The notes: generated by a model not told the origin, from the letters alone. Numbered from the stretch's first letter, positions 1 through 7,420 are shown. The stretch: 20,032 nucleotides of DNA from Neisseria shayeganii 871 (GCF_000226875.1 NZ_JH164926.1:2155154-2175185); one strand, 5' to 3'. Program-made: numbers and translations.

Positions 1-13
1 CAGCCTGCGGGAG

Positions 14-43
14 GCAGGCCGCCATCCTACCATGGCGGCCTGC
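14..43 (-). terminator. hairpin downstream of the MaoC-like gene
   Basis: A perfect 12-bp inverted repeat (GCAGGCCGCCAT, loop CCTACC, ATGGCGGCCTGC) lies 7 bases beyond the stop codon of the minus-strand MaoC-like gene. It is positioned as a transcription terminator, but the minus strand lacks a clear T-tract after the stem, so it may be only a 3'-end stabilising hairpin. Confidence 0.5.
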
Positions 44-50
44 TACGGCA

Positions 51-527
51 TCAAACAATCTTCACTGCCGGCACCGCAATCACGGTGCGGCTGATTTTCT
101 CTTGGGAAGGCAGCACATTGGCCTGGCCGGTGAGGATTTTGTCGCCGTTTTGGTTGACCACCACGGTTTCCAGCGCCACCCGTTTTTTTGCTTCGTCACG
201 CGACACCACGGTCAGGGTGACGGTTAAGGTGTCGCCGATGTACACCGGCCGGCGGAACTGCAGATCCTGGCCCAGATAAATCGTGCCCATGCCGGGGAAG
301 CGGGTGCCGATGACGGCGGAAATCAGGCCGGCGGTAAACATACCGTGCGCAATCGGCTTTTTAAACATGGTACCGGCGGCGTATTCGGCGTCCAAATGCG
401 CCGGATTGGTATCGTGGGAAACCGCCGCATACAGCACCACATCTTCCTCGCTTACCGTGCGGCTCTGGCTGTAGCTTTGGCCGATGGTCAGTTCGTCAAA
501 CGTAAAATTGCTGATGATGTCGCTCAT
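51..527 (-). CDS. MaoC-family (R)-specific enoyl-CoA hydratase-like protein
   Basis: A 158-residue single hotdog-fold protein of the MaoC/PhaJ type, expected to add water to the double bond of (2E)-enoyl-CoA (or a related thioester) in the cytoplasm. The hydratase-2 catalytic motif is visible: D39-x-N41-P42-x-H44, matching the Asp/His pair of PhaJ-type enzymes, followed by the conserved HGM at residues 61-63. The length is typical of one-domain members. The ATG at 525-527 is preceded by AGGAG (plus-strand 534-538) with 6 bases of spacing, which fixes the start. It diverges from tex and has no operon partner inside the window. The true substrate (fatty acid degradation, PHA precursor or another acyl-CoA) cannot be told from sequence. 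Confidence 0.88.
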   Translation of the reverse strand: MSDIISNFTFDELTIGQSYSQSRTVSEEDVVLYAAVSHDTNPAHLDAEYAAGTMFKKPIAHGMFTAGLISAVIGTRFPGMGTIYLGQDLQFRRPVYIGDTLTVTLTVVSRDEAKKRVALETVVVNQNGDKILTGQANVLPSQEKISRTVIAVPAVKIV

Positions 528-606
528 GGTACGCTCCTGATGAAGGTTGGGAAGACAAGGCCTCGAATGTTGCCGTAAAGCCGGCGGTTCGGCAAGTATG
601 GCGGCT

Positions 607-618
607 TTCAGGTAGCCT
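607..618 (-). repeat. DNA uptake sequence (Eikenella dialect)
   Basis: Exact TTCAGGTAGCCT, unpaired, in the divergent gap between the MaoC-like gene and tex. It overlaps the expected -35 region of the tex promoter. Confidence 0.9.
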
Positions 619-636
619 GCCGTTTAAGGCTATAAT
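607..636 (+). promoter_or_regulatory. predicted sigma-70 promoter of tex
   Basis: A perfect -10 box TATAAT lies at 631-636, about 30 bases before the tex ATG. The best -35 at 18-bp spacing is TTCAGG (607-612), a weak match lying inside the DUS. The -10 context (GGCTATAATCCGCC) resembles those of resB, ftsE, tusA and purD in this window. Confidence 0.55.
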
Positions 637-666
637 CCGCCCTTATTTCTGAATCAAGCAAACACC

Positions 667-2961
667 ATGAACATCATTGCCACCCTCGCCACCGAATTAA
701 ACGCCACCGCCGCTCAAATCCAAGCCGCCGTCCAATTGCTCGACGACGGCGCCACCGTGCCCTTTATCGCCCGCTACCGCAAAGAAGCCACCGGCGGACT
801 GGACGACACCCAATTGCGCACTCTCGCCGAGCGTCTGCAATACCTGCGCGAATTGGCCGAGCGCAAGCAAACCGTTTTAAAAAGCATTGAAGAACAAGGC
901 AAACTCACGCCCGAGCTTCAAGCGGCCATCGAAGCGGCCGACAACAAAACCGCGCTCGAAGACCTCTACCTGCCCTACAAACCCAAACGCCGCACCAAAG
1001 CCCAAATCGCCCGCGAAAACGGTTTGCAGCCTTTGGCCGACAGCTTATTGCAGAGGCCGTCCGAACACCCCGAAACCGCCGCCGAAGCCTATCTGAACGA
1101 GCAAGTGCCCGACACCAAAGCCGCGCTCGACGGCGCGCGCGCCATTCTGATGGAACAGTTCGCCGAAGATGCCGAACTCATCGGCAACTTGCGCGAAAAA
1201 CTGTGGAACGAAGCCGAAATCCATGCCCAAGTGGTTGCCGGGCAAGAAGAAAGCGGCGAAAAATTCAAAGACTATTTCGACCACCGCGAACCCGTCCGCA
1301 ACATGCCCAGCCACCGCGCGCTGGCCGTATTGCGCGGCCGCAACGAAGGCGTGCTGCAAGTCGCCCTCAAATACCAGCCCGACGAAACCCCGATTACCGA
1401 GCAGAGCGAATACGAAAAAATCATCGCCAAACATTTCGGCATCGCCGATCAAGGCCGCCCCGCCGACAAATGGCTGCGCGACACCGTGCGCCTCACATGG
1501 CGCGCCAAAATCTTCCTCTCGCTGGAGCTTGAAGCCTTAGGCCGTCTGAAAGAAGCCGCCGACACCGACGCCATTACCGTGTTCGCCCGCAACCTCAAAG
1601 ACCTGCTGCTCGCCGCCCCAGCCGGCCGCCTCGCCACCATGGGCCTCGACCCCGGCTTCCGCACCGGCATCAAAGTGGCCGTAGTGGACGACACCGGCAA
1701 GCTGCTCGATACCGCCGTCGCCTATCTTCATCAAGAAAACAACGCCTTGGCCACCCTTGCGCGCCTTATCAAACAACACGGCGTGAAACTGATTGCCATC
1801 GGCAACGGCACCGCCAGCCGCGAAACCGACAAACTCGCCGGCGAATTGGTCAAAGGCCTGCCTGAAATGGGACTGCACAAAATCGTGGTCAGCGAAGCCG
1901 GCGCATCCGTTTATTCCGCCTCCGAACTGGCCGCCAAAGAATTCCCCGAGCTAGACGTTTCCCTGCGCGGCGCCGTCTCCATTGCCCGTCGCCTGCAAGA
2001 CCCGCTGGCCGAATTGGTAAAAATCGACCCCAAATCCATCGGCGTCGGCCAATACCAGCACGATGTCAACCAAAGCCAACTCGCCAAATCGCTGGATGCC
2101 GTGGTGGAAGACTGCGTGAACGCCGTCGGCGTGGACGTGAACACCGCTTCCGCCCCCCTGCTCGCGCGCATTTCCGGCCTCAACAGCACGCTGGCGCAAA
2201 ACATCGTTGCCTACCGCGACGAAAACGGCGCGTTCGACAGCCGTAAAAAACTCCTCAAAGTACCACGCCTCGGCGAAAAAACCTATGAGCAGGCCGCCGG
2301 CTTCTTGCGCATCAACGGCGGCAAAGAACCGCTGGACGCATCCGCTGTCCACCCCGAAGCCTACCCCGTCGTCGCCAAAATGCTCGACGACCTCAAACTC
2401 AACGCCGCCGACCTCATCGGCAACCGCGAAAAAATCAAACAAATCAAGCCCGCCAGCTACACCACCGACCAATTCGGCCTGCCCACCATCATGGACATCC
2501 TCGCCGAACTCGAAAAACCCGGCCGCGACCCGCGCGGCGAGTTTCAGACGGCCACCTTTGCCGAAGGCATCAACGAAATCAGCGATTTACAAGTCGGCAT
2601 GATTTTGGAAGGCGTAGTGAGCAACGTCGCCAACTTCGGCGCATTCGTCGACATCGGCGTCCACCAAGACGGCCTCGTCCACATCTCCGCCTTGTCGAAT
2701 CGGTTCGTTCACGACCCGCGTGAAGTCGTCAAAGCCGGCGACGTAGTTAAAGTGAAAGTGCTGGAAGTCGATGCCGCCCGCAAACGCATCGCCCTAACCA
2801 TGCGCTTGGACGACGAAGCAGGCAGCGGTTCGGCAAGAAGCGGCAGGCTACCTGAAAACGGCCTCGGCAAGCGCCGTTCAGGCAGCCCGCAACACCAACG
2901 GCAGCAAAAACCGATGGGCAACACCGCCATGGCCGATGCATTTGCGAAATTGAAAAAGTAA
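667..2961 (+). CDS. tex: Tex-family transcription accessory / RNA-binding protein
   Basis: A 764-residue Tex protein, a conserved cytoplasmic nucleic-acid-binding factor first linked to toxin expression in Bordetella. The order is standard: an N-terminal helical Tex region (about 1-320), an RNase H-like YqgF domain starting near residue 325 (MGLDPGFRTGIKVAVVD), a helix-hairpin-helix region (about 487-558, with VGVDVNTAS and a KVPRLGEKTYEQAAGFLRI segment), and one S1 RNA-binding domain (about 643-715). A basic, low-complexity tail of about 50 residues follows. An exact DUS (2845-2856) is encoded inside this tail, giving R-L-P-E. ATG 667 has no strong Shine-Dalgarno but sits about 30 bases after a perfect -10 box and begins at the family's usual N-terminus. 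The next gene starts 24 bases after the stop without a terminator, so read-through is likely. Confidence 0.96.
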   Translation: MNIIATLATELNATAAQIQAAVQLLDDGATVPFIARYRKEATGGLDDTQLRTLAERLQYLRELAERKQTVLKSIEEQGKLTPELQAAIEAADNKTALEDLYLPYKPKRRTKAQIARENGLQPLADSLLQRPSEHPETAAEAYLNEQVPDTKAALDGARAILMEQFAEDAELIGNLREKLWNEAEIHAQVVAGQEESGEKFKDYFDHREPVRNMPSHRALAVLRGRNEGVLQVALKYQPDETPITEQSEYEKIIAKHFGIADQGRPADKWLRDTVRLTWRAKIFLSLELEALGRLKEAADTDAITVFARNLKDLLLAAPAGRLATMGLDPGFRTGIKVAVVDDTGKLLDTAVAYLHQENNALATLARLIKQHGVKLIAIGNGTASRETDKLAGELVKGLPEMGLHKIVVSEAGASVYSASELAAKEFPELDVSLRGAVSIARRLQDPLAELVKIDPKSIGVGQYQHDVNQSQLAKSLDAVVEDCVNAVGVDVNTASAPLLARISGLNSTLAQNIVAYRDENGAFDSRKKLLKVPRLGEKTYEQAAGFLRINGGKEPLDASAVHPEAYPVVAKMLDDLKLNAADLIGNREKIKQIKPASYTTDQFGLPTIMDILAELEKPGRDPRGEFQTATFAEGINEISDLQVGMILEGVVSNVANFGAFVDIGVHQDGLVHISALSNRFVHDPREVVKAGDVVKVKVLEVDAARKRIALTMRLDDEAGSGSARSGRLPENGLGKRRSGSPQHQRQQKPMGNTAMADAFAKLKK
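2845..2856 (+). repeat. DNA uptake sequence inside the tex coding region
   Basis: Exact AGGCTACCTGAA in the part of tex encoding the variable tail after the S1 domain, where extra residues should be tolerated. Confidence 0.9.
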
Positions 2962-2985
2962 TTTTATCAATACGATATTGCCAAG

Positions 2986-3891
2986 ATGTTCAAGATGGGA
3001 AAATCCAGCCAGCCTCAAAAAATCGTTGAATTTTTACAAGCCAACCCGCTACAGAAATTCACCGCACGCCAAATCGCCCAGGCCATTACGGAACAATATC
3101 CGCATGACTATCAGAATAAAAAATCTAAATTTGCCGATGAGAAAGCATTTATCCAACAAGTCGTGTCGGAAATCGGTTCACACAAAAGTTCCGTGCTGAA
3201 ATTATGTCCCGCCATCCGTATGCAGGACAAACCGCGCCCGCGTCTGTTTTGGTTTGATCCGAGCCACCAGCAAGATAATGGGTTGGTTGTGGATGAATCC
3301 GCCTATGCCGCCTCGGAGCAAGACCTGTATCCTTTGATGATGCGTTTTTTGTCCTCGAATTTAGGTTTATACGGTTTGCGAATTGACGAAAAACGCTCCA
3401 AAAACAATCGTGGCAGCAGAGGCAACCATTGGTTGCATCCGGATATTGTTGCAATGCAGGCATTGGATAAAGCATGGCAGCACGACGTGCGCCAATGCGC
3501 CCAATCGGGTGCGGGACAACATGTGCTGTTGTGGTCGTTTGAAGTAAAGCGGGAACTCAATGGCAGCAATGTGCGGGAAAGCTTTTTTCAGGCAGTCAGT
3601 AATTCTGGTTGGGCCAACGAGGGATATCTGGTCACCACGGCAATTGTCGGTGAACATACCGAGCAAGAATTACGCATTTTGTCAGCCTTGCACGGCATCG
3701 GTGTGATCATTTTGAACACCCAAGAATGGAACGACAGCGAGATTTGGCTGCCCGCCAAGCGCAAAGAACAAATTGACTGGCAGTCGGTCAATCGCATTGT
3801 GGAACAAAATACCGATTTCCAAACATTTATTGAGTATGTGGCCATTTATTTTCAATCGGGAAAAATCGTTGAAAACAATTGGAATCAATGA
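2986..3891 (+). CDS. COG2958/HrgA-like protein, predicted winged-helix plus PD-(D/E)XK nuclease
   Basis: A 301-residue cytoplasmic protein that I recognise as the COG2958 (HrgA-like) family; its function is not established. Residues 11-45 (QKIVEFLQANPLQKFTARQI and on) look like a HARE/winged-helix DNA-binding unit. The C-terminal half carries a plausible PD-(D/E)XK nuclease core: E111 (SEQDLYP), H151-P152-D153, then E186-V-K188 (WSFEVKREL), followed by Q202 and N206-S207. HrgA genes in Helicobacter replace a restriction endonuclease gene, which fits a DNA-cleaving role, but that is inference. Composition is unlike the neighbours: 3121-3180 is about 38% G+C. The gene starts 24 bases after tex. 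ATG 2986 and ATG 2995 are both possible; neither has a clear ribosome site. The C-terminus (ending near a Trp) looks intact. Confidence 0.8.
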   Translation: MFKMGKSSQPQKIVEFLQANPLQKFTARQIAQAITEQYPHDYQNKKSKFADEKAFIQQVVSEIGSHKSSVLKLCPAIRMQDKPRPRLFWFDPSHQQDNGLVVDESAYAASEQDLYPLMMRFLSSNLGLYGLRIDEKRSKNNRGSRGNHWLHPDIVAMQALDKAWQHDVRQCAQSGAGQHVLLWSFEVKRELNGSNVRESFFQAVSNSGWANEGYLVTTAIVGEHTEQELRILSALHGIGVIILNTQEWNDSEIWLPAKRKEQIDWQSVNRIVEQNTDFQTFIEYVAIYFQSGKIVENNWNQ

Positions 3892-4031
3892 GGAAAATAC
3901 GATTCTATGCATTGATTCCGATATTGCTGACACTCCATCTCTGCCAGCTAATCCGGCATTCAAGTTGTGATGTATCCAAATAAACAGGCTCGGCATCAAA
4001 CAGATGCCACTCAAAAAAGCAAATGTGCACC

Positions 4032-4535
4032 ATGACCGACAACACACTCATCCTCTACACCACTTCAGACGGCTTATCCCAATTCGTTTTGCGTGAATTG
4101 GGCGGTCAGCTTTGGCTGACACAGTTGGAAATAGCCGAACTGTATCAAACCAGCAAGCAGAATATCAGCAAGCATATCTCTGCTGTTTTGGCAGAAGGTG
4201 AGTTGCAGGAAAGTTCAGTTGTCAACTCACAGTTGACAACTGCTTCTGATGGCAAAAACTACCAAACCCAGCTTTACGCGCTGCCGATGATTATCGCCGT
4301 CGGCTACCGTGTGCGCTCTTCACGCGGTACACAATTCCGCCAATGGGCGACGCGCACTTTGGGCGAGTATCTGCAAAAAGGCTTTGTGCTGGATGACGAG
4401 CGCCTGAAAAATCCGCCGCTCGGCACATTGCCTGCACCGGATCATTTTGATGAATTGCTGGAACGCATCCGCGATATCCGCGCCAGCGAAAAGCGGGTGT
4501 ATCTGCGCGTGCGTGAGATTTTAAAGTTAATCTAA
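4032..4535 (+). pseudogene. 3'-truncated RhuM-family virulence protein
   Basis: 167 residues matching only the N-terminal half of RhuM-family proteins, which are usually about 330-350 residues. The typical start (DNTLILYTTSDG), the HTH-like WLTQLEIAELYQTSKQNISK segment, the LTTASDGKNYQT block, VGYRVRSSRGTQFRQWATR and ELLERIRDIRASEKRVYLRV are all present. The frame then ends as REILKLI-stop, exactly where the second half should begin. I see no remnant of the missing part in the following 90 bases, so this is a deletion or recombination remnant rather than a single nonsense mutation. RhuM was named from a Salmonella pathogenicity island; its activity is not known. A second in-frame ATG (4023) could add three residues; no ribosome site supports either. 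It could still be expressed as a short DNA-binding protein. Confidence 0.75.
4216..4242. repeat. perfect 12-bp inverted repeat within the rhuM remnant
   Basis: CAGTTGTCAACT, loop CAC, AGTTGACAACTG. It lies in the codons for SSVVNSQLTTA. It could act as an operator or mRNA hairpin, or be chance in a conserved peptide stretch. Confidence 0.6.
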
Positions 4536-4586
4536 GGCATATGTTTTTTTCCCTTCCCCCGCGCCCAGCCCAAGCGCATCACCCGC

Positions 4587-4598
4587 AGGCTACCTGAA
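4587..4598 (+). repeat. DNA uptake sequence
   Basis: Exact AGGCTACCTGAA, unpaired, in the 90-base gap between the rhuM remnant and the DNA glycosylase gene. It lies close to the rhuM breakpoint. Confidence 0.9.
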
Positions 4599-4625
4599 AC
4601 ACCCCCGTCGCTGCTGACCTTTGTT

Positions 4626-5216
4626 ATGACCGCAACCGCCATCGAAACCCATCCGCTGCCGCCCTTTGTTCCCGCCAACGCCAAACTGCTGATGCTCGGT
4701 TCTTTCCCGCCGCCGCGCTCGCGCTGGAAGATGGATTTTTATTATCCCAACTTTCAAAACGATATGTGGCGGCTGTTCGGTTTGGTGTTTTTTCAAGATA
4801 AGGATTATTTTGTCGAAACCGGTGGGAAAGCGTTTAAAGAGGCGCTGTTGCGGGCGTTTTTGGCACAGCGCGGCATTGCCATCAGCGATGCCGCATATCG
4901 GGTGATCCGCTTGCAGGGCAATGCGTCGGACAAGTTTTTGCAGATTGTTGCGCCGGTGGATTTGGCGGGTTTGCTGGCGCAGATGCCGCAATGCCAAACG
5001 CTGATGAGCACCGGCGACAAAGCCACGGAAACGCTGCTGTCTTTGCTGCCGCCGGGCACGGCCAAGCCGCCAATCGGCGGTTTCACGGAGGCGGAGTATG
5101 CGGGGCGCTCTTTACGGCTCTACCGGATGCCTTCGTCTTCGCGGGCTTACCCTTTGGCTTTGGAGAAAAAGGCGGCGGTTTACGGGCGGTTTTTTGCGGA
5201 AATCGGTTTGTTGTGA
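4626..5216 (+). CDS. uracil-DNA glycosylase superfamily protein
   Basis: A 196-residue protein of the uracil/hypoxanthine-DNA glycosylase superfamily, predicted to remove deaminated bases from DNA at the start of base excision repair. Motif A is L24-G25-S26-F27-P28-P29, followed by a YYPNFQNDMW segment (39-48) that parallels the YY....N.FW signature of family 6 (hypoxanthine-type) enzymes. The C-terminal MPSSSRAYP (168-176) takes the place of the HPS/LPSTS leucine-loop motif. The whole sequence resembles a subgroup I associate mainly with Bacteroidota, suggesting possible old transfer; this is from memory. ATG 4626 lacks a clear ribosome site. The gene converges with mltB across a shared DUS-pair terminator. 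Substrate (uracil or hypoxanthine) cannot be decided here. Confidence 0.8.
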   Translation: MTATAIETHPLPPFVPANAKLLMLGSFPPPRSRWKMDFYYPNFQNDMWRLFGLVFFQDKDYFVETGGKAFKEALLRAFLAQRGIAISDAAYRVIRLQGNASDKFLQIVAPVDLAGLLAQMPQCQTLMSTGDKATETLLSLLPPGTAKPPIGGFTEAEYAGRSLRLYRMPSSSRAYPLALEKKAAVYGRFFAEIGLL

Positions 5217-5280
5217 GCGCTGACGTCACGCCGCTTGCCGACACAGCAAAATCAGCACCGGCTAGGCCGCGCCAAACCAT

Positions 5281-5315
5281 AAAGGGCTACCTGAAAGCGT
5301 TTCAGGTAGCCCTTT
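5281..5315. terminator. bidirectional intrinsic terminator built from an inverted DUS pair
   Basis: Perfect 16-bp stem AAAGGGCTACCTGAAA / TTTCAGGTAGCCCTTT with loop GCG, between the convergent glycosylase gene (stop 5216) and mltB (stop 5332). Each arm contains a DUS with one mismatch (G for A at the first base, 5284-5295 and 5301-5312), keeping the arms complementary. Confidence 0.85.
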
Positions 5316-5331
5316 CTGCTATCGGCGGTTT

Positions 5332-6414
5332 TTACAGGCCGCCTTGGCCGATGCCGTTGGCAATGTCGCGCACGGCGCTCACGTAGAGGCGGCTGTGGTT
5401 GTATTGCCAAATGCTGTAGAAATTGTTCAGGCCGATGTAATACTCGAAGCGCTCGGGGGCGACTTCCAAACGGAAGAGCACGGCTTTTTCATGGTCGGCC
5501 ACGGCTTCCAGCGGCACCACGCCCATTTGGCGCAGCTGGCCGACGGTGTAATTGAGTGCGGTTTTTTCTTCAATCAGCGCCAAAAGCTGCGGGGTGGTTT
5601 CAGCCAGCGACACGGGCACCATCACGCGGCCGCCGGTCTGCCAGCCGTGGGCTTTCATGTAGTTGGCCACTGAGGCGGCCACGTCGGGCACGCTGCCCCA
5701 GATATTGCGCTGGCCGTCGCGGTCGTAGTCCACCGCCCATTTGCGGTAGCTGGAAGGCATAAACTGCGGCATGCCCATGGCGCCCGCGTAGCTGCCCATA
5801 AAGCTGAAGGGATCGCGCCCTTCTTCTTTGGCCATCAGTAGGAATTCGCCCAGTTCTTTTTGGAAAAACTCTGCGCGGCGCGGGTAATCAAATCCTAGGG
5901 TGGGCAGGGAGTCGGCCAAGCGGAAGCTGCCCATATTGCTGCCGTAGTTGGTTTCGATGCCGATGATGGCCACGATGATTTCGGCCGGCACGCCGTATTC
6001 GCGGGCCACTTGGTCGATGACTTGGCGGTTTTGCTGGTAGAAGCGGCGGCCGCCGTTGATTTTGCCGCTGCCGGCGTTGCCGCGGCGGAACTCGTACCAC
6101 GGGCGGGACGTGCCGGGGCGGTTCATGATGCTGATGATGTTACCTTTGTATTGCGCGCGCTCGAAAAACTGCTGCAGTTCGGCTTCGCTGTAGCGGCCGT
6201 GGCTGGCCTGATGGCGGATGAATTGCTGCACATTGGCGTTTTGCGGGAAGCCGGTTTGGGCAACCGGTGCGGCGTTGGGGTCGAAGACGGGCGGTTTCGC
6301 CGGTGCGGCGGGTGCCGGGCGGGCGGATACGACCGGATCGCTGGCCTGCTGGCTGCGGCAGGCAGTCAGGGCCAACACGGCCGCACTCAGCAGCAAGACG
6401 GTTTTTGTTTTCAT
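5332..6414 (-). CDS. mltB: membrane-bound lytic murein transglycosylase B (lipoprotein)
   Basis: A 360-residue MltB-type lytic transglycosylase that cleaves peptidoglycan glycan strands to 1,6-anhydro-muropeptides from the inner face of the outer membrane. A lipoprotein signal is clear: MKTKTVLLLSAAVLALTAC with lipobox cysteine C19, followed by an Ala/Pro-rich linker (about 30-55). The catalytic glutamate is E154 in IIGIETNYGSNMGSFRLADSL, and the AGAMGMPQFMPSSYRKWAVD block follows. Length matches E. coli MltB (about 361). The frame is open for 19 further codons upstream, but ATG 6412-6414 is right: it starts the signal peptide and has GGAGG (plus-strand 6420-6424) 5 bases away. The upstream gap (6415-6545) shows no clear promoter; a MITE-like repeat lies beyond it. 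Confidence 0.95.
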   Translation of the reverse strand: MKTKTVLLLSAAVLALTACRSQQASDPVVSARPAPAAPAKPPVFDPNAAPVAQTGFPQNANVQQFIRHQASHGRYSEAELQQFFERAQYKGNIISIMNRPGTSRPWYEFRRGNAGSGKINGGRRFYQQNRQVIDQVAREYGVPAEIIVAIIGIETNYGSNMGSFRLADSLPTLGFDYPRRAEFFQKELGEFLLMAKEEGRDPFSFMGSYAGAMGMPQFMPSSYRKWAVDYDRDGQRNIWGSVPDVAASVANYMKAHGWQTGGRVMVPVSLAETTPQLLALIEEKTALNYTVGQLRQMGVVPLEAVADHEKAVLFRLEVAPERFEYYIGLNNFYSIWQYNHSRLYVSAVRDIANGIGQGGL

Positions 6415-6545
6415 GGGAACCTCCGAAATGGGAAAGCCCGTTGTCGGAATGCAGGCGGTGGGCGCCGCCAAACGGGCTGAATGTTTGGCACGCCGCGGCG
6501 GGTGCGGGGCCGAAAATCAAGACGCTTCAAGTCTGACGGACATGA

Positions 6546-6731
6546 TGAGACCTTTGCAAAATCCCCGGATGTGGATGCAGTTCAAGGCGTAGCAGCGCAG
6601 CGAGCGTGAACGCCAGGAATCCCTGTGGGACAGACATATCATCTACAAGGCTAAGCGAGCGAGCAGTACCCCTAGGGCATAAACGCACAACGCAGAAATA
6701 CGCCGCAGATGGGGGCGTTGCAAAGGTCTCA
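6546..6731 (+). mobile_element. MITE-like element, copy A (186 bp)
   Basis: Starts TGAGACCTTTGCAA and ends TTGCAAAGGTCTCA, forming terminal inverted repeats; the bases just inside have diverged (AATCCCC against CGCCCCC). It shares its body with copies at 16830-16974 and 18392-18560, in the same orientation. Relative to them it carries about 17 extra bases (near 6668-6685, TACCCCTAGGGCATAAAC). It has no transposase. The ends resemble IS5-family (IS1106-like) ends of Neisseria from memory. Flanking pentamers ATGAT/AGGAT are an imperfect direct repeat. Confidence 0.75.
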
Positions 6732-6774
6732 GGATGGCGGGAATCGGCAGCAGTGTAACAGCCTGCCAAAACGA

Positions 6775-6803
6775 AGGCTACCTGAAAGCGTTTCAGGTAG
6801 CCT
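6775..6803 (-). terminator. inverted DUS-pair terminator of the small exported-protein gene
   Basis: AGGCTACCTGAAA, loop GCG, TTTCAGGTAGCCT: two exact DUS copies (6775-6786 and 6792-6803) facing each other, 24 bases past the stop of the minus-strand gene at 6828. Minus-strand sequence after the stem is TCGTTTTGG, a short T-tract. Confidence 0.8.
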
Positions 6804-6827
6804 GCCGCCATGCGGATATTTCGGTGC

Positions 6828-7190
6828 TTAGCGGTAGCTGCGGCACTTAATATCGCGGTCGGTACAGAAGATGGCGTTTTGCTGGGCGGTACACGCTTGG
6901 CGCACGCGGTGGCGGGCCACGCCTTCGTTTTGTTCCAAGGCTTCGTAATTTTTGCCGAATACCGACACGCTGCAAACATAAGTGGCCGGAGTTTGGCGGC
7001 GGTTTTCGATGATGATGTGCTGCTGTTGGCGGTTTTGCTGTTCCAGCGTCAGCACGCGGCGGCTCAGTTCTTCCACCCGCTGCTCCAAATACAGCAGACG
7101 GGCGGCGGTGTCTTGGCCGTTATCCGCCAGCGTCAGGGCGGGGGCGGCGAGGCCGGCGGCCAGCAACAGGCTGATGCATACTTTTTTCAT
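6828..7190 (-). CDS. small exported coiled-coil, cysteine-containing protein of unknown function
   Basis: 120 residues that I do not recognise. An N-terminal signal peptide is visible (MKKVCISLLLAAGLAAPALTLA, probable cleavage after A22). A heptad-like stretch follows (LLYLEQRVEELSRRVLTLEQ, about 32-56), a probable coiled coil. The C-terminal part has four cysteines (VCSV, ACTA, FCTD, KCRS), able to form two disulfides in the periplasm. The reading frame is open further upstream, but ATG 7188-7190 begins the signal peptide and is preceded by AAGGA (plus-strand 7199-7203) at 8 bases. The A+T-rich stretch 7275-7320 upstream contains TATAAC/TATAAG-like -10 boxes on the minus strand with poor -35 partners. 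The gene is monocistronic, ending in a DUS-pair terminator. The signal peptide and good ribosome site make it a real gene. Confidence 0.75.
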   Translation of the reverse strand: MKKVCISLLLAAGLAAPALTLADNGQDTAARLLYLEQRVEELSRRVLTLEQQNRQQQHIIIENRRQTPATYVCSVSVFGKNYEALEQNEGVARHRVRQACTAQQNAIFCTDRDIKCRSYR

Positions 7191-7350
7191 TTCGTTTGTC
7201 CTTTTGGTTGGATGGAGCGGAAAATCAAGGGGCGCGATGGTGCCTGCATCGCACGTTAATATCCAGCAGGCTTGCTTATAAATTGTTATAAAGTTTGCAA
7301 AGAAGGGGTTAATCTGAAATTTTATGCCTACAAAACGGCAGGTATCGGCT

Positions 7351-7362
7351 TTCAGGTAGCCT
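7351..7362 (-). repeat. DNA uptake sequence
   Basis: Exact TTCAGGTAGCCT, unpaired. It lies in the 302-base divergent gap (7191-7492) between the small exported-protein gene and resB, which otherwise holds only an A+T-rich patch and the resB promoter. Confidence 0.9.
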
Positions 7363-7420
7363 GCCGCGCCACCGCCCTGCCCCGCTGCCGACAGACGGAA
7401 ACGGAACACAATGCAAAGCC

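Noticed and set aside
1045..2472. Long minus-strand open frames antisense to tex
   Set aside because: Composition-driven shadows of a G+C-rich gene; no motifs, whereas the plus frame is a full Tex protein.
3892..4031. Possible short gene or frameshifted tail between the COG2958 gene and rhuM (frames reading to 3970 or to a TAA near 3983)
   Set aside because: No recognisable family, no ribosome site, and the COG2958 protein already has a plausible natural end.
6527..6700. Minus-strand peptides (with ...MSVPQGFLAFTLAALLRLELH...) in the mobile repeats
   Set aside because: They arise from the repeat body, vary between copies and extend into unrelated flanks; not treated as genes.
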